From: Lingula anatina
Taxonomy: Eukaryota; Brachiopoda; Lingulata; Lingulida; Lingulidae
Direction of reading: 5' to 3'
DNA: 64,000 bases
Assembly: GCF_001039355.2 (NCBI RefSeq)
Contig: NW_019775732.1
Span: 85,061 to 149,060 of the forward strand
Position numbers and translations under genes: made by a program. This document shows, in pieces, positions 24,801-36,425 of this stretch. The notes below the pieces were generated by a model, which saw nothing but the letters and a program-made list of their open reading frames with translations, ran no database searches and was not told where the DNA came from. The first letter of the stretch is position 1; every line of letters begins with the position of its first letter.

Positions 24801-26200
24801 TTAGTCGGACGGCAGGCTGTATGTATTTGTATTGTAGAATAGATGTGCAGCCACTGTGTAATCTTTTGCTTACACGCAAGTGCGGCCTGCTGGGGACTAT
24901 ACACATATGGAGGTGAAGGTGCATTTATTTTGTGTGGAGTTTTGAAATGCAAGGGACGGTAGAGGCGGGCAGTAATGCGAAGATAGCTTAAGGTAGAGTG
25001 AGAATATTGCGGTACAAACTAGTACGTCCAATCTTCTATTTCATACTTATCAGCTTAACGCGTCGCGTAATGACACATAACTTCTCACGTAACTTGGTAA
25101 AATAAACGCCCCTCACCTTCAGCATATAAACGAGTAAATATACTTGGAATAGGTTTCTGTGCTCTATGCAAAACAAGGTTAATGGATCGCCAATCAAAGT
25201 AAGGGGAAACCATTCGGCATTAGGCAAAAGGAACTTAAATTGAATGAAGGAGTACATGTATGTGCAACTTGAATAAAGGATTTTCGCTGAATGTCACTTG
25301 GCAACTAACTATCCGTTAAGTGTTATGCTATATACGTTATACAAAAACAAAGTTAAGGCCCACCCCTGAGTAATGATACGGGGGTGATTGTCTCAGTGTA
25401 TGAAATGAACCTCTAAATATCTTGTTCTATTATCTATATGGAATAGTATCCAAACGTTTGCCACTAAAATCTTCACCACTTACGTAGGCAGTTCAGCTTA
25501 ATCTACATGTACATAGAACCCACCAAACGTTCATGTACCCTAAGCATAATTAAGTGACGTCCCTTCCATACCAGTAGACCCTTGGGTCACCTTGTGGTGA
25601 TTGCTTAAAGCATTTCTAACCACATAGAGTCAATCTAATCCATCTGTTTCCCCACCCACCAATACTGTAATTAACAACTTAGGAAAGACGTTTGTCGTTA
25701 AATGCCAATTCCGACCATCTTCATTTGAAAATGACCGTGCATTTACACGGTAATCAGACTAAAACCAATTAGCGGGCATGTGAAGGCGATCAAATATTAG
25801 GAAACTGATCCACATCGGGTCTGAATCTCAGGCAACTAGTGAGACTTCCTCAGACAAAATGCCCTGATGTTCATCGTAGCTGCTGTCACGCGTATATGAA
25901 GTCTTTATTCGTTGCTTATGATTTTTTTCGATAAAAATTGCATAAATACCACTTAAGCTTATTTATACGCAAAAAATTGCACAAGTCCGAATAATCGAAA
26001 ACCTTGGCAATTTTTAATTTGTATTGAAAAAATTCATAAATACTATAAATATAAGCAAATGTGTGACATGGGCTATATGTTCATATATCAATTCCAATAC
26101 CTTACAATGAAGGACATGTCTGTTTACGAAGCGTGTAAAGACAGAATCAGTTTAAGACATTTAGTCTTGATTTTCTTTTAGATCTAATCAGTAAACTTCT
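21900..26200. other. Intergenic region between genes B and C
   Basis: No gene is supportable on either strand. It holds the second copy of the C-run/acaaaggtcc dispersed repeat (about 21925-22020), a GA-rich tract (23161-23199) and a C homopolymer (about 23333-23349). An acceptor-like tcag ending at 26204 precedes the gene C start and implies that a 5'-UTR exon lies somewhere in this interval. I could not place it with confidence. Confidence 0.55.
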
Positions 26201-26223
26201 TCAGCAAAAGACCAGAATTCAAC

Positions 26224-29200
26224 ATGCCGCAGGCTCAGGTGAACACTTTCGGACCCGTGGACTACGTGGTGTTTGCTGGGACTTTGGTTGTCTCTGCCAG
26301 CATAGGTATATACCAGGCGTTCACCGGCGGACGTCAGAAAACAACAGATGAATTTTTGATGGCCAACAGAAAGATGGGGGCAATACCCGCAGCCATGTCT
26401 TTGCTGGCCAGTTTCATGTCCGCCATAACATTGCTAGGGACTCCGAAAGAGATGTACGTTTACGGGACTCAGTATTTGTGGATAGCCTTTGGTTATGTTT
26501 TAGTCATGCCTGTTGCTGCGCACATATTTCTACCAATATTCTTCCGATTAAGAGTAACCAGTGCTTACGAGGTAGGTCTGATAAAATGAAGCGAAGCGAA
26601 AATTTCATTTTAACGTTATTTAAATCACACCCCTTTAAAATACCGGTAGCTATTTGTTCTTAATTTTTTTCTTAAATAGAAGAAAAAGTGTAACTGTTTT
26701 GTACATGTACCAACCTTACAGGGCCTCCACTCAGCAATATTACTTATTTCTTTTCTAGTATCTCGAGATGCGTTTCAACAAAGCGGTGCGTGTAGCCGGA
26801 TCTCTCACTTTCAGCCTACAGATGGTCAGTATTATATTTATGAACTGTGCGTCACTTATTTTATGTTTTTGCAAAATGCTTGAAAGCATAATTTGATTAG
26901 TTGCAGCTTAAATGCCGTACTCCATCGCTGTAATCTGCATATCCGTAGTACCAAGAATGTATTACATATATTGCAATACACCTCTGATAGTAGGCGGTTC
27001 ACTGAATGAACTCTTCTTTTGAAATGTCTTTGCACAAGGCTGTTTAATAACGATAGAAGTAGTAAACATTTAGTTCGCTAGGCTGGTCATTCAAACGTTA
27101 AATCACCAATAATTTATATAGCCTACTACCTTCATGAAAATTTAACACGTATAATGAGGGGCAAGTTTCACTGCTGGTCATGGGCATCTCAATAGGGAAG
27201 CAGAATAATGAATAATGTACAGTATGTTTTACAAATTAAGCTAAACAATCTAAGGATCACTGCATAATTGCTCATATAATAAGCGTGCAGGTTCACTGAA
27301 TACAATGATTCTGTAGAGGACAAGTAGTACCTCCCCCACTCGTCTCTGCAGGCTTTGCTAATACAATGTTACCTTGTTCTTAGTCTTCTGCTGGCTCAAC
27401 TAATACAATGTTACCTTGTTCTAAGTCTTCTGCTGGCTCAACTAATACAATGTTACCTTGTTCCTCACAGAGCCAAAACGATTCCAAAATTAGGAAAGAT
27501 CCCATGTATATATACGGTTGAATCAGTGATTGTTTTAAAGTGTTTTTGTCTTATTTTATACACGTGCCTCTCACAGTTTGTTTAACGTACATGTACTTCC
27601 GTTGACTAACATTAACTCACAGAGAATGATAAGGCATAAGCTCTCTGTTGATTTTTGGGAAAAAAACAAAGGAAAACTTTCCGAAAAATATTTCGGTGTT
27701 ATTAAATGGAATTGAAAGCAATATGTTTAATAAGATATAAGAGTTATAATGCTACCCTTGTCAATAAGCAATTCAATATGAAATACCCTTTTTTTCAGAT
27801 CCTATATATGGCAATAGTTTTATACGCACCGTCTTTAGCATTAGAACAAGGTAGGTACCCGATTACAGTTTTAAGCAACTGGGCCACCAAATAACTTGTT
27901 TCAACCTTAATGAACGTTTAAAATACAGCCTGTTTATAAAAAGTTTCAAACAAAAAGAGAGCAATGAAGTCATACGTTTCAAATCTCTCCATAAACTTTA
28001 TTCATTTTAGTGACTGGTTTGAATCGCTGGATTGCCGTTGCTTCAGTTGGCGTCGTCTGCGTCTTCTATACCAGTATTGTAAGTAATTCGTTTTAACGTG
28101 AACATATATAATGTTTATAAATATTTTTGGTACTGTTACACTTAAATTTATTTGCCGGTTAAATTGTTTTCTTTAAAGCCTTTGAAGATAAATTTTTGAA
28201 ATTGTATTTAAGAAAAAGGGGATATGTGAATTGTTTCAAAAATGGATAACTGAAAAATATAGATAAGTAAATTGGCCCAGTAAAATGAATAGATAAAACA
28301 AATGAAAATTGATGCGGAAATACGCTTCCTAAAAGGAGAATTTTACTTTCCTGATCTGTAAATTAAACAACCATCCCCTCAGTTTTAAAAGAAGGCGGTC
28401 TTACCGCACGCATCCTTTAAATGATATAAACAAATAATGAATCTCGAATGAATAAACTACCCATTTTAGGGCGGGATCAAAGCTGTAATGTGGACAGACA
28501 CATTCCAAGTCTGTATGATGTTTGCCGGACTGCTAGCTGTGCTCATCCAGGGATCCATAGGAGTCGGAGGATTCGAGAACGCTTGGAGAATTAACATTGA
28601 AGGAGAGAGAATAAATTTCCTCGAGTAAGACAGAAAGAAGATTAAAACGTGAAATTTACGTCACTGATAAATTTTACAGATATTCCATTTTTTGTGAAGT
28701 TCAATGATACTTGGAATAATACGTTAAAATGCAATTAAAGTAAAGTAGTACAGGAAATTTAAGTATGATAATGTTCTTTATATAGCAGCTTTAGATATAT
28801 TATAATTTATATTCCAGTTTTAACCCAGATCCCCGTGAGCGGCATACAGTGTGGACGTGTGTATTTGGCGGGTTCTTTACCTGGTTGGCTGTGTACGGTG
28901 TTAACCAGGCTCAGGTACAGAGAGCACTCACAGTGGTCGACCTCAGGAGAGCCCAGATGTAAGTAGAGTTTTGGTACGGCTAACAGTAGGATTAAAACTC
29001 GACTTGATATTAAGGTATGAGGGAAGTTGTTGTTCTCTGTTACTGTGGAATTATTTTCAGACAGTAAACGAGTAACATTCAAACAAAAAAAGTATGGCGT
29101 GGGTGTTAGCTATTTGTCAGATACGTTCAATGCGTGCAATGAATAGATAGTTTTTAAAATATTGGATAAACGCTTACTATGTGCATTTCTTAGAGCCATG

Positions 29201-32200
29201 TGGATAAACGTGCCAGGTCTGATCGCCATTTTGATCATCAGCGCCATGTCCGGTATACTGATCTATGCCCACTACTTCGACTGTGACCCAATGACAAATA
29301 AAGACATTTCTAATTTAGATCAGGTAAAATATTTTAACATCAGATAAATTATTTTAGCACACTGAACTTTTTATACATATTTATACGTGGTTTCTATGTA
29401 ACCATGGTACTTGTACTAAATTTAATCCTTGATAGTGTACGCCTAAAACAATAACAATACGTTTCCTACATGTGGATCGATATAAGTGTCTTTTAAGAGG
29501 GATATATATGATACATTTTATGCTTCAGTTACTGCCGCTGTTCGTGATGGATAAACTGGCCTTCGTGCCTGGTTTACCTGGCCTTTTCACTGCCTGCCTC
29601 TTCAGCGGAGCGCTCAGGTACAACCTTCATTTTAAAATCCAACATAAATGAATCAAAATGATATAGCAAGGTGAGGTTATAGTCCCGGTTGCACACCCTA
29701 TCAAAATTCCTTATTTTGTTTTAGATTTTAAATATTATACCGGTAGTTTCTTCCTGTATTTTAATATGCTATTTTCCCGTCTCAGTGCTCACTGTACAGT
29801 TTAACTGTATGTACATGTAGAGCACTCTCGACTAAAACTGCCAACAGATACATGAACATTCATTCAATTTCATTTCAGCACCTTATCGTCTGGTCTGAAC
29901 AGTTTGGCAACAGTCTGCACGCGTGATCTGTTCCAGGAATTCTGCTGTAAACATATGTCCGACAGTAGAGCGACTTTGACGTCTAAAATCATGTGTAAGA
30001 AAACCTCCCTCAAGCAAAATGTAGACTCTTACGACACCTTTAAACTCATTTCCGGTCCGAAATCTTGTTTAAGAAAATTGAGAACTTTGCATTATTTAGC
30101 ATCGCTTGTCTTATGTTTAATTTCTGATCAGCAACTATAAAGAAAATAAAAAATCCTTTAAAACTTATATATTATTTCAATAAAAATGGTGTTTATCTCA
30201 TTCTACAAGTATGTCTTCTTTCAGCTTTGGTATTCGGTTGTATCGTAATCGGCTTGACATTCGTGGCGTCTCAGTTAGGGGGTGTGCTGCAGGTAAGTAA
30301 GTAAGTAACATGTAGTAAGTTCTTGCCAACATCTTGCTTCACCAGTTTGGAAAACCCGGTCGCGTTCATTTAAAATGCAAAAAAATTAGATGTGATACAT
30401 TTATCATTGTATTTTTCAGTTGAAGCAAGTATCCTTACTTTAACAGAGACCTACATGTAATTCGTAACACAGCAGATGGCGAACATTTTAACTTTGTTCT
30501 AGGCTGCTCTTGCGTTGTTTGGTATGATCGGTGGTCCTCTACTAGGAGTGTTTACTCTGGGAGTTCTTTTTCCTTGGGCTAACTGGAAGGTAAGGCACAT
30601 TGTAGAATACGGTTTGTGGTGATCGTTTGGGTAACGAAATGAAACTTGACAGATTTTCATCATAAGAAATACAGTATGGTTGGTTAATTATTACATGCTT
30701 TAGTATAAATGTGAAAATAGATCTGAGATCTCTTGACAAATCGAAGTTATTTTTCAGGCTATTTCTTTAAATTTATCTTTACGCGAATGATGATTCATCT
30801 TTTTGGGATTAAGTGATAAGGAAATAGCCATTTATAATTTCGAAACGCTTAGCCAAATTTCCCGTTCTTCATGCATTCGCAGGGTGCGATAACCGGTCTT
30901 GTCACCAGTCTTCTCCTCACCTTCTGGATCGGTATCGGCGCCCAGATCTACAAACCCGCCGTCTGGAAAGCGCCTGTATCCATCTTAGGTTGTAATGCTG
31001 TGAATGAAACGGTTTCCAATATGACAACTGCTGTTATGATCAATGTGACACCTATGACCACGGCAGCACCTTATGAGTAAGTGGAATAAACATTTATCAA
31101 TACTGTGCCAATCATAGATGACGTTGGTAACGTTTGTTTCCTGCAAAGAAATGGCTGCAGATAATCCACATTTAAGTTTGATTGTAATATTTTAGTTTGA
31201 GTGCAGTCTCATTTTATTACGCTGTACCAATAATAAATAAAGAAGCAAACAAAAAAGAGAAATAGCCTTTTTTAATAAGAAAAGTAAAGTGGATGAAGGT
31301 AGCCTAGTATAAATGGACCATTTAAATCGATATTTTAAGTCACGTTCTGTTCAAAGCCAATTACGTAATTGTTGCAAAACCTTCCCAGCAATGTTTTTCT
31401 ACAAATAGTAACGACCTGACTGATTTTGTAAGGGGAAAAAAATATTATATTTCACTGTGGAGGTATATTATGTTTCAGTCCCCCGCTGAATGGCCTGTAC
31501 AACTTGTCGTACCTGTGGTACAGTGGTTTTGGAGTACTGGTGGTTGTGGTGGTTGGAATGGTTGTCAGCGCCATTACAGGTTAGTTTCGCATATAGAAAA
31601 TGAGTTCAGTGATAGAATTATAGGCTTGCAGCAGCTAAAATTTCACAACAAATGAATGCGGTATGAATGTTTACTTACGAGGCATTTTAGCGGTCAGAAT
31701 TTTTAAAATGTCATTTAACATTTTATCAGGGTTCACTGACACGACCATGTTAGACTACAGGCTGATATGTCCAATATTTGATGTCATGTTTTGCTGCTTT
31801 CCAAAGTCTTTTCGTCAAGCGCTTCGCTGTGGAGTACACCATGATACGGTACGTACAGACCGATTTGTTTACTGGCATTAAATTTAATTTTCGTAAATGC
31901 TGCCTGATATACAGTACGTTTTACATGTAAATGAATCAAACTAAATAACGTGTTTCATATGAAAATATGCCTATTTTAATATTTGATATAAATAAATTTG
32001 ATTTAATATGATTCATTATCATCGGCAATTTGTTAACTACTTATAAGAGTTTTAATACCTATTTTATATAAACTGTCTTGCACCTGTCTTGCACGTGTCA
32101 TGCCAATAAGTCCGTTTTATTCTAGACCAAATTTCATTATTGCTGTGTATGTAAAGACGTGGACAAAGAAGACATCTCAGCTGAAGCTATCACCGCTGCC

Positions 32201-32329
32201 GAACTTGGTGAAACTAAAGATGACGGTTTTGACAATGAAGCCATGAAAACGAAAGAGCTGGAGGCCAATCAGACTAATGGAATAAAAAATGACAATGCTT
32301 TAGATTTAAAGAAAGAGACCCAAATATAA
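26224..32329 (+). CDS. SLC5A8-like: SLC5A8-like sodium-coupled monocarboxylate transporter, gene C (645 aa)
   Basis: Complete, uninterrupted 15-exon gene, the cleanest copy in the window. Exons: 26224-26571, 26759-26824, 27799-27850, 28011-28078, 28470-28624, 28818-28958, 29194-29323, 29529-29617, 29879-29994, 30225-30292, 30503-30589, 30883-31076, 31479-31579, 31730-31848 and 32126-32329. They total 646 codons, close to the roughly 610 aa of vertebrate SLC5A8. Hallmarks in order are [11 protein letters not shown] (near residue 9), [26 protein letters not shown] (114-123), [28 protein letters not shown] (351-354, with the Na2-site serines) and [11 protein letters not shown]. The extracellular loop in exon 12 has NET, NMT and NVT sequons. 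The tail contains a cysteine cluster ([13 protein letters not shown]) and ends ETQI, a class I PDZ-ligand pattern. Expected product: a plasma-membrane Na+/monocarboxylate importer. The exact substrate cannot be read from sequence. Confidence 0.93.
27357..27465. repeat. 42-bp minisatellite in gene C intron 2
   Basis: About 2.6 tandem copies of a 42-bp unit beginning ctaatacaatgttacctt. Because 42 is a multiple of three, one frame reads as a 14-residue repeat, but it lies inside an intron and shows no coding evidence. Confidence 0.85.
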
Positions 32330-33260
32330 TCTGATCATCAAAGCCGTACTTATTTTGGATAAGAATTTCACGTGACGTTACATTTTTTCAATCAGCAGCT
32401 GATATTGAAATTGTTAACCTCCAATATTTCTTGATGAAGATGCTCTAGACAGACATCAAAATATAGACAAGGTAAACAAATTTTATATTAGCTGTTGTTT
32501 GAAGAAAATTACTTTACTCCTACTTACCGTGGTATATTGAATATAATGCATTCAAATTTATCTCAGGGTAATCTCTCAAGGCTCAGGTAGACAGTAAAAC
32601 AACTGTCCACAATGCATGCGCATACTTTGTATATTATGATTTAAAGATATTCGTATAACCAAACACCAGTGTTACTCAGAGACGATCATATAGTGCATGT
32701 ACATGTATAACCGACCAAGTTTGTTATGTTAGTATAGTGCATTGGAGATCGCTTTTATTTGATGAGGCAGTTAACGAAACAATTACGTATATTGAATACA
32801 TTAAGTGTGCTATAAAGAAATTTTATTACTTCATTATTTTATGGCACACTTGGAGAGTTGAAAACGTAAGAGTAAACACGCATCTATTTATTTTTGTTAG
32901 TAAATAAGAAGATTGTTAGCATTACAAACATCACCAATGATCGTGTGAAAAACGTAAGCCGTACTTCTTTTTTTTAACATGAAAAACAAAATTCAATCAT
33001 TTCATGATTGTGCAACTTCTCTGAACATATTGAAAACGCGAAGCACGGACTTTGTTGCAAGATGATCATAAAAATAAGTCTCATTGTGTAAGATGTCAAA
33101 TGTTTTATCAAAACATTTTATGTAAAAATATATTCATTATGAAAATGTCAATTTCTGTTGTGTTCATTTTTAAAGAATTAAATTCGTGTAATTAGGGACA
33201 GTTTTAGACTTGTCATAGTTGTCATATGGGATTTAATAGACATCTTAGTGCATTGTTTCG

Positions 33261-33266
33261 AATAAA
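33261..33266 (+). terminator. Polyadenylation signal, gene C
   Basis: An aataaa hexamer lies about 930 bases after the gene C stop. The same position is conserved in the duplicated copy (45307-45312). Confidence 0.4.
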
Positions 33267-34197
33267 AATGCAATTTAAACTGTTGGGACATATGAGAAAT
33301 ACTGTAAAAATCGGTATTACGGTCAGTGTTAATTTAACTTGATATAAACATTTTAGATGCTTTTCATTTTACGGACTCATCATGCAGCGTACAAAGAGAA
33401 CATAAATTTACATCTCCTTATTGCCGATGTGACAACAAAGCCAATATAAGACCGTATTGCCAATCCGAAAACATCGTGAATTGTATGAAAGTGGGTCAAG
33501 TCTTTCACATATTCTCACTGTTTGCTCAATATTTTGTTAACATAGCCGAGCCCCTGGGACATGTGTACAGGTATCACGGAGACTTTTCTTGATTTCTAGG
33601 AATTCGAAATCTCCAAATTGTCTCAAGCAGAAACCTCCTTTTCATGAGCTGGTACAAGGATTCATTAAAATACACGATTCACCCAATTCTTGGACTTTCA
33701 TTTGACTTCACGTACCGATCATGCTTCTTGGTACCCTCTGATATCAGAAGCTTTTACAATGGTATACAAAATGAGAGTACCTGCAATACAAAAATTATGT
33801 AACAGACTACTAGCGCAACCTGTCGTCAGGGAGTAGCTTCTGGGTAGGCGTGAGACAGAGTAAAACCTCAACTGAGGTTATCTTATCATTATTGACCCTT
33901 ACGGGAGCCAGCACAGCACACTGGTAAGGTAACATGAAGAGACGGTAGGACTATAAATTGATACGCAAGTGTTCGTAGTGTCATTTGTTCTGTCATTGTA
34001 CGGTACAACATCTTTCATGATCGTAGATACACGTGTACATATACAGTGGCATATTGGCACCTTGGAATGAGATTTCGTCTTATTCTCAAAAGACGCGCTT
34101 TGCATTTCGTATCATTTGAAAGTACTTTTGGAAAGTGTTAATATTTTGGTCGGTATGATGCAAAACTGAGATTTCTTCAGGTGTTGTGATACATGTA

Positions 34198-34868
34198 CAG
34201 GGGTTACAAAAGTGTTGCACCATTTTGCCTGAAGGTGAACAACAGCTGGGTTTCTTAAGTTTTTCAAATAGTATTTTATTGAAAACTGGGCATTTCAAGT
34301 TAGTATCTTTACTACAAGTTTTCAGACCAATGCTTTGTCCTAACATAACGCATGTTATTATGTCAGTATTAATAATTTGAAGATGGCCGCGTGATCTCAA
34401 TATTTTGCTTACTTCAACCTACAAATAAAGCAACCATTGCAAAGCTGATTCGCTGCACGGTTTAAATCTCTTAAACCTTGTCTCTGGCACTAGTTTGGGC
34501 TGCCATTTTTTGTTGACTTATGGGCATCACCAGTGTCCTCCATCCTTCTGCAAACCCGATATACAGGCTGACCAGACATACCATATCTGGCGGCTATCTG
34601 AGGGACATTTATACTATCTCCCCTCAGGGAAACAATTTCTTTTCTTTCTTCGTCTGTGAGCTCTCGTTACATGTACTTCACCTTGGTAGGAACTTGACAG
34701 CCAGAGGGAGGTTACACCTACAATGACACCCTTCATAGTGTACATGGATAAAAATTCATCACGGGGGTTACCTGAGCAATAAACCGCAAATCACTTTTTA
34801 CGAACGGGTCCCCCATGTCATATAGCGCAGTAATTATACAGACGTTGCAATAGTTTTGTCACACCCTG
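34198..34868 (-). mobile_element. Internally deleted Tc1/mariner-type transposon, 671 bp
   Basis: The two ends are imperfect inverted repeats of about 25 bp (left caggggttacaaaagtgttg; right, reversed, cagggtgtgacaaaactatt). The element sits between TA dinucleotides (34196-34197 and 34869-34870), the target used by Tc1/mariner elements. Inside, on the minus strand, is a remnant of the transposase DNA-binding domain. The element and about 70 bp of left flank are missing at the matching place in the second 12-kb copy (near 46169). Confidence 0.8.
34490..34663 (-). pseudogene. Tc1/mariner transposase N-terminal remnant (HTH domain)
   Basis: Fifty-seven codons on the minus strand read as the helix-turn-helix start of a Tc1-like transposase. 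The frame opens ELTDEERKEIVSLRG, continues through PQIAARYGMSGQPVYRV and CRRMEDTGDAH, and ends at an in-frame TAG. Tc1 family members start with this pattern of a DEER-K-IV-L helix, an IA recognition turn, an RR-x-ETG linker and an SGRP-like motif. A stop codon lies two codons upstream of the frame and no catalytic DDE region follows. The copy is therefore dead and the element was immobile or mobilised only in trans. Confidence 0.75.
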
Positions 34869-35678
34869 TATATATGGGTCCTGTTTCACAAAACTACTTC
34901 AATTTTGTGAAACATAGTATGGACTGGATGATACCAGATATAAGGGGGTCCTCTAGGTACCCCTTCTCCCTAGATAGTGACGACTCTTCCCGCGATTTTT
35001 AAAGAATAATTGTTGTGTTTTTAGTTTCATTATTAATATTTTATGTAATATATAATGATCAATCAAATATTATTTCTGACTCTGTATACACGGCAATTTT
35101 TGCATTGATAACTCATATTATATATGGCAATGTTGATGCATCAGTTCAAGGGACCATACTGTGTTAAAGCACACATATTGATCTGCAACAGCATGTTATG
35201 TAATGAAATTTACGTCGTTCTTGGCAGTAAACACATGTCGGTGTGTAAAGGCGAGTGTGTTGACACGGGTATATATGAAGTGGTTCGCTTGTTGATATCG
35301 GGCGCGCACCTTTGATAGAAGTGGTTTAATCTTATTGTTATTCATAACCTTAGAAATGCCATTTTATCCTGTTGATTTTACTCACGCACACGCACACGCA
35401 CACACACACACACACACGCGCGCGCCTATGACTTAATTTTGCCTCTTTTGAATGTAGGCCTAATGTTGATTTTGAAGGGGGAAGTGGGTATGTCTGAAAC
35501 TGGGAGTGGGGCACTGCACCCCATCTTAGATCTGCAGTTGATAGCACGCATACATGTATATCAACTATCTACATATAGTTGACTATTGGGTTTCTTGTAA
35601 ATGAATGCATTTCAAGAGGGGGAGAATAGAAGGGCTATTTCATTGAAGTGAATGACCCGATCCCTTGGCACACGTATG

Positions 35679-35786
35679 TAGGTGAGCAACATACTAGTAG
35701 GCCTAGATGTTGCTCACCTACATACGTGTAGATGTTGCTCACCTACACGTATGTAGGTGAGCAACATCTAGGCCTACTAGTATGTA
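35679..35786. repeat. Nested palindromic repeat cluster
   Basis: A unit of about 37 bp (acacgtatgtaggtgagcaa, continuing to ctaggcctactagt) appears forward, inverted, partly inverted and forward again, making overlapping palindromes. The corresponding site in the second 12-kb copy (about 46865-46905) holds only one simple unit, so the cluster arose locally by inverted duplication. Confidence 0.8.
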
Positions 35787-36425
35787 CAGTGTATAAAGGG
35801 GGGGGGGGGGAGAGCAGAGTTCAATGATTTAAAATGTAAAGCTTGTTTGTTTTAAACACTCTAATCCTTTGTCAAGATGTTGCTGTTATCTTAAAACAAG
35901 GTTTATAGTTTATCTAAATGTACACGTACCGGTACGGTATGGCCACTTACATACATGTATTATGGCTAGAACATATTTCAAAATGTCCACCACTGCCCAA
36001 AAACTTTTGAATAATTCTTATATTTTAAATATGAAGTGTTTATATAATTAAAATTGCATTAATTATGATAAGCTCCTATCAGCACCATTTTTGCTTTGAA
36101 TGTTAAAAGAATCATAGAAAGATAATTTGAAAATAGAAAGTCAAATATTAACAAGTGTCAAGACGGTGATGTTTTCTTGTGAGTAAAAAAAAAAGGACTG
36201 ACAGCCATCGGATTTATCTAAAATGTTGGAGAGACATATCACGGTTGAAAGAGGAATATGATCCAACCTGCACGTAGCTCTTATGTTTCACTGTTAAAAA
36301 ATTTAATTGTCCATTAAAATTTAACATCTAGAAAGAATCATTTGTGTACCAATGCGTATATATACTTTATTGATAAATGTAGATATTTTTCCATATCTTC
36401 AGCAAAAGACCAGCCAGTATTCAAC

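Larger units (their letters stand above)
32330..36400. other. Intergenic region between genes C and D
   Basis: Contains the 3' untranslated region of C, the Tc1/mariner remnant, a CA microsatellite (35385-35425), a cluster of nested palindromes and a G homopolymer (about 35798-35810). No host gene is supportable. Most of it is repeated at 44374-47576. Confidence 0.6.

Noticed and set aside
26478-26663. Alternative-frame open frame inside exon 1 of gene C
   Set aside because: Shadow of the SLC5 frame; similar shadows occur in every copy of exon 1.
27355-27585. Leucine-rich 14-residue repeat protein in gene C intron 2
   Set aside because: Product of a 42-bp minisatellite inside an intron; no splice or start context supports translation.
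33899-34400. Overlapping minus- and plus-strand frames upstream of the Tc1 remnant
   Set aside because: The parts shared with 45936-46191 carry frame-changing differences between copies, and the rest lies inside the transposon's non-coding arm.
36342-36425. In-frame N-terminal extension of genes D and E upstream of MPQAQ
   Set aside because: The stretch crosses a pyrimidine-rich cttcag acceptor just before the conserved start. Genes A, B and C have their start at the same homologous ATG with no such extension, so it is intron and 5'-UTR sequence.
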